A stretch of DNA of 6,370 nt from an uncultured Lachnospiraceae bacterium (GTDB taxonomy: Bacteria > Bacillota > Clostridia > Lachnospirales > Lachnospiraceae): NCBI GenBank assembly GCA_902496125.1, contig CABUZU010000112.1:1-6370 (forward strand). Reading direction: 5' to 3'. The translations under genes were made by a program, and so were the position numbers. Positions 6,202 through 6,370 of the stretch are shown in pieces; position 1 is the stretch's first letter, and the number at the start of each line of letters is the position of its first letter. A model generated the notes under the pieces. The model ran no database searches, had not been told where the DNA came from, and worked only from the letters and a program-made list of their open reading frames with translations.

Positions 6202-6370
6202 TTGAACAAAATTTGGTATGCGATAGGAATCCTTTCTCTTATCTATTTTGCAGGAATCCTTTTATTTACAGGTCTAGCTAATAAATTTCATATCTTTTGG
6301 TTAGTCCTTGGAATTATTTGTCTAACTATTGGACTTATTCCCAATAAAATGCAAACTATTGCTATGATGC
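6202..6370 (+). CDS. DUF218-type membrane protein, copy 2, N-terminal part (runs off window)
   Basis: A TTG start 8 bases after AGGAGG (6188-6193) opens a frame that stays open to the window end, giving 56 residues. It begins MNKIWYAIGILSLIYFAG and includes IFWLVLGIICL and IPNKMQTI. About 34 of 56 residues match the N-terminus of the DUF218 gene at 4253, including NKF, IFWL, LGIIC and IPNK. It covers the first two membrane segments; the DUF218 domain itself lies beyond the window, so the full identity rests on paralogy. It is a tandem paralogue sharing leader and start codon, separated from copy 1 by the convergent recombinase gene. Confidence 0.82.
   Translation, partial: MNKIWYAIGILSLIYFAGILLFTGLANKFHIFWLVLGIICLTIGLIPNKMQTIAMM

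Overview
The window looks like core chromosome of a low-GC Gram-positive bacterium, most likely a Clostridia member of the Lachnospiraceae type. This is an inference from AT-rich codon use, strong AGGAGG-type ribosome binding sites, a Firmicute-style LexA, and the gene order rpmA-obgE-yhbY-nadD-yqeK-rsfS followed by convergent lexA. Species cannot be named from the sequence alone.

Left part (1-3456, all + strand): the 3' end of rpmA (ribosomal protein L27), a hairpin with a weak T-tract, then a tightly packed run of obgE, yhbY, nadD, yqeK and rsfS with gaps of 3 to about 18 bases. These are housekeeping genes: three act on ribosome assembly or silencing (ObgE, YhbY, RsfS), NadD makes the NAD precursor dinucleotide, and YqeK is an HD-domain Ap4A hydrolase. 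The run ends at a hairpin that also serves the convergent lexA.

Middle (3455-4252): lexA on the - strand with all self-cleavage residues, a good sigma-A-type promoter, and a palindrome one base away from the GAAC-N4-GTTC SOS box just upstream of that promoter. The 180-base divergent region also carries the leader of a membrane-anchored DUF218 (YdcF/SanA/ElyC-like) gene.

Right part (4253-6370): the DUF218 gene, a 17-bp bidirectional hairpin terminator, a convergent 347-aa tyrosine recombinase with all catalytic residues, and then the start of a second DUF218 gene that runs off the window. The two DUF218 genes are paralogues (about 61% identical over the visible 56 residues). Their roughly 97-bp non-coding leaders are about 91% identical, clearly more conserved than the first 168 coding bases (about 71%). 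The leaders form direct repeats 1949 bp apart that bracket the first DUF218 gene and the recombinase. This duplicated leader/DUF218/recombinase arrangement is the most unusual thing in the window; the rest is ordinary, well-conserved core genome. No RNA gene, CRISPR array or insertion sequence was seen.
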